Assembly (NCBI GenBank): GCA_937919305.1
Contig: CALFQW010000141.1
Location: 1 to 21,043, forward strand
Direction: 5' to 3'
DNA: 21,043 bases
DNA from: an uncultured Candidatus Saccharibacteria bacterium
GTDB lineage: Bacteria; Patescibacteriota; Saccharimonadia; Saccharimonadales; Saccharimonadaceae
Shown: one piece after another, positions 20,393 to 21,043 of the stretch
Layout of the letters: every line of letters starts with the position of its first letter
Position numbering within the stretch: position 1 is the stretch's first letter
Translations under genes and position numbers: made by a program
The notes under the pieces: model-generated
Databases searched by the model: none
Told to the model about the DNA's origin: nothing
Seen by the model: the letters and a program-made list of their open reading frames with translations, nothing else

Positions 20393-21043
20393 ATGCAGGC
20401 AAATAGTTCAGACAAATCCACACGTCTCAATAAGTACTTAGCTCACATGACCGGCATAAGCCGCAGAGAGGCTGATGAAGCCATAGCAGCCGGCAGGGTC
20501 ATGATAAATGATACGCCCGCAGCACTTGGCGCTCAGATCAACGACAACGATACCGTACGATTTGATAAACAAGTCGTGAAGCCTACTACTTATACCTATC
20601 TAGCGATAAATAAACCTGCAGGCTATGTCTGCTCACGAAAACAGCAAGGTGACGGACAAACTATATTCAGCCTATTGCCAGAGGAGTTTCGCAAACTAAA
20701 AACAGTTGGCCGGCTAGACCGTGAAAGCTCGGGCTTGATACTACTCACCGATGATGGTGACTTTGCCCAGAGCATGACCCACCCGAGATACGTTAAGCAA
20801 AAAGTATATGAGGTGACACTGAGCGACACACTCACACCGCTGCATCAACAGATGATCACTGACAGAGGCATCGATCTCGCAGATGGGCGCAGTATGTTCA
20901 TGATACAGAAACAGGACGCAACCAACAGCTATCTAGTGACAATGCACGAGGGTAGAAACAGGCAAATACGACGCACATTCGCAGCTCTAGGCTACGGCGT
21001 GACCCGTCTTCACAGGATACAATTCGGAAACTACCATCTCGAA
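20393..21043 (+). CDS. rRNA pseudouridine synthase, RsuA/RluB family (truncated by window edge)
   Basis: 217 residues are visible and the frame runs off the right edge. An N-terminal S4 RNA-binding domain (about 10-57, RLNKYLAHMTGISRREADEAI) is followed by the pseudouridine synthase domain. The catalytic Asp is Asp109 in GRLDRESSGLILLT, and the family motifs INKPAGYVCS and HEGRNRQIRR are present. It converts a specific uridine of 16S or 23S rRNA to pseudouridine. RluB/RluE/RluF (23S) and RsuA (16S) share this layout, and the short S4-to-catalytic spacing and HEGRNRQIRR fit RluB or RsuA best; I cannot separate them. The missing part is only the C-terminus. ATG 20393 directly follows the -10 box, so leaderless translation is likely. 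Confidence 0.92.
   Translation, partial: MQANSSDKSTRLNKYLAHMTGISRREADEAIAAGRVMINDTPAALGAQINDNDTVRFDKQVVKPTTYTYLAINKPAGYVCSRKQQGDGQTIFSLLPEEFRKLKTVGRLDRESSGLILLTDDGDFAQSMTHPRYVKQKVYEVTLSDTLTPLHQQMITDRGIDLADGRSMFMIQKQDATNSYLVTMHEGRNRQIRRTFAALGYGVTRLHRIQFGNYHLE

Noticed and set aside
1..21043. UGA=Gly genetic code (as in Absconditabacteria and Gracilibacteria)
   Set aside because: UGA ends the PEGA gene and kinase 2 at family-appropriate positions, and no conserved ORF needs UGA as a sense codon.
1..21043. CRISPR array, rRNA genes, insertion sequence or transposase
   Set aside because: No regularly spaced direct repeats, no rRNA signatures, and no transposase- or integrase-like ORF were found in the window.

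Overview
The window looks like part of a small-genome Patescibacteria (CPR) chromosome, most likely Candidatus Saccharibacteria (TM7). This is judged from gene content and style only: a standard GluRS, a YajQ family protein, a sortase, PEGA-, DUF3048- and DUF4367-like envelope proteins, CheY-like regulators without output domains, and many genes whose -10 box lies only 7-10 bases before the start codon. UGA is a normal stop here (2523-2525 and 16923-16925), which argues against the UGA=Gly CPR lineages (Absconditabacteria, Gracilibacteria). No database search was possible.

Layout. 1-520 is AT-rich and holds the end of an unrecognised ORF plus a possible decayed reading frame; it lies on the 3' side of tRNA-Leu(CAA) (1037-1123, minus) and may be the edge of an integrated element. 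A small membrane-protein gene (582-944) with its own promoter, strong RBS and terminator separates the two. Next come a sortase (1310-2494), a convergent PEGA-domain protein (2523-3965, minus), a divergent DUF4367-like membrane protein (4112-5167) and gltX (5204-6652). A DUF3048 lipid-side/envelope protein, histidine kinase 1, response regulator 1 and yajQ then form a tight operon (6679-10231). A second self-contained membrane-protein gene (10312-10878, minus) follows, then two overlapping small exported or anchored proteins (11064-11934) and a P2-type cation ATPase (11990-14530).

14531-15077 holds tRNA-Glu(CTC) with its terminator, a partial copy of the tRNA 3' end attached to a hairpin-dense segment, and a 67-residue two-TM protein. 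The right part is signalling: response regulator 2 and kinase 2 (15177-16925), a probable roughly 200-nt RNA or attenuator ending in a strong terminator just before an 84-residue-class small ORF (17004-17496), kinase 3 and response regulator 3 with a long proline-rich tail (17583-20369), and finally a truncated RsuA/RluB-type pseudouridine synthase (20393 to the edge).

Taken together: three complete kinase/receiver pairs lie in 13 kb and none of the receivers carries a DNA-binding domain, so signalling must act through protein contacts. Two signalling genes (response regulator 1 and kinase 3) lack an AUG/GUG/UUG where the protein should begin, and both have ATA-GAC at the expected place. The best candidates for undescribed biology are this apparent AUA initiation, the RNA/attenuator at 17004-17205, and the hairpin-dense tRNA-like segment at 14581-14757.
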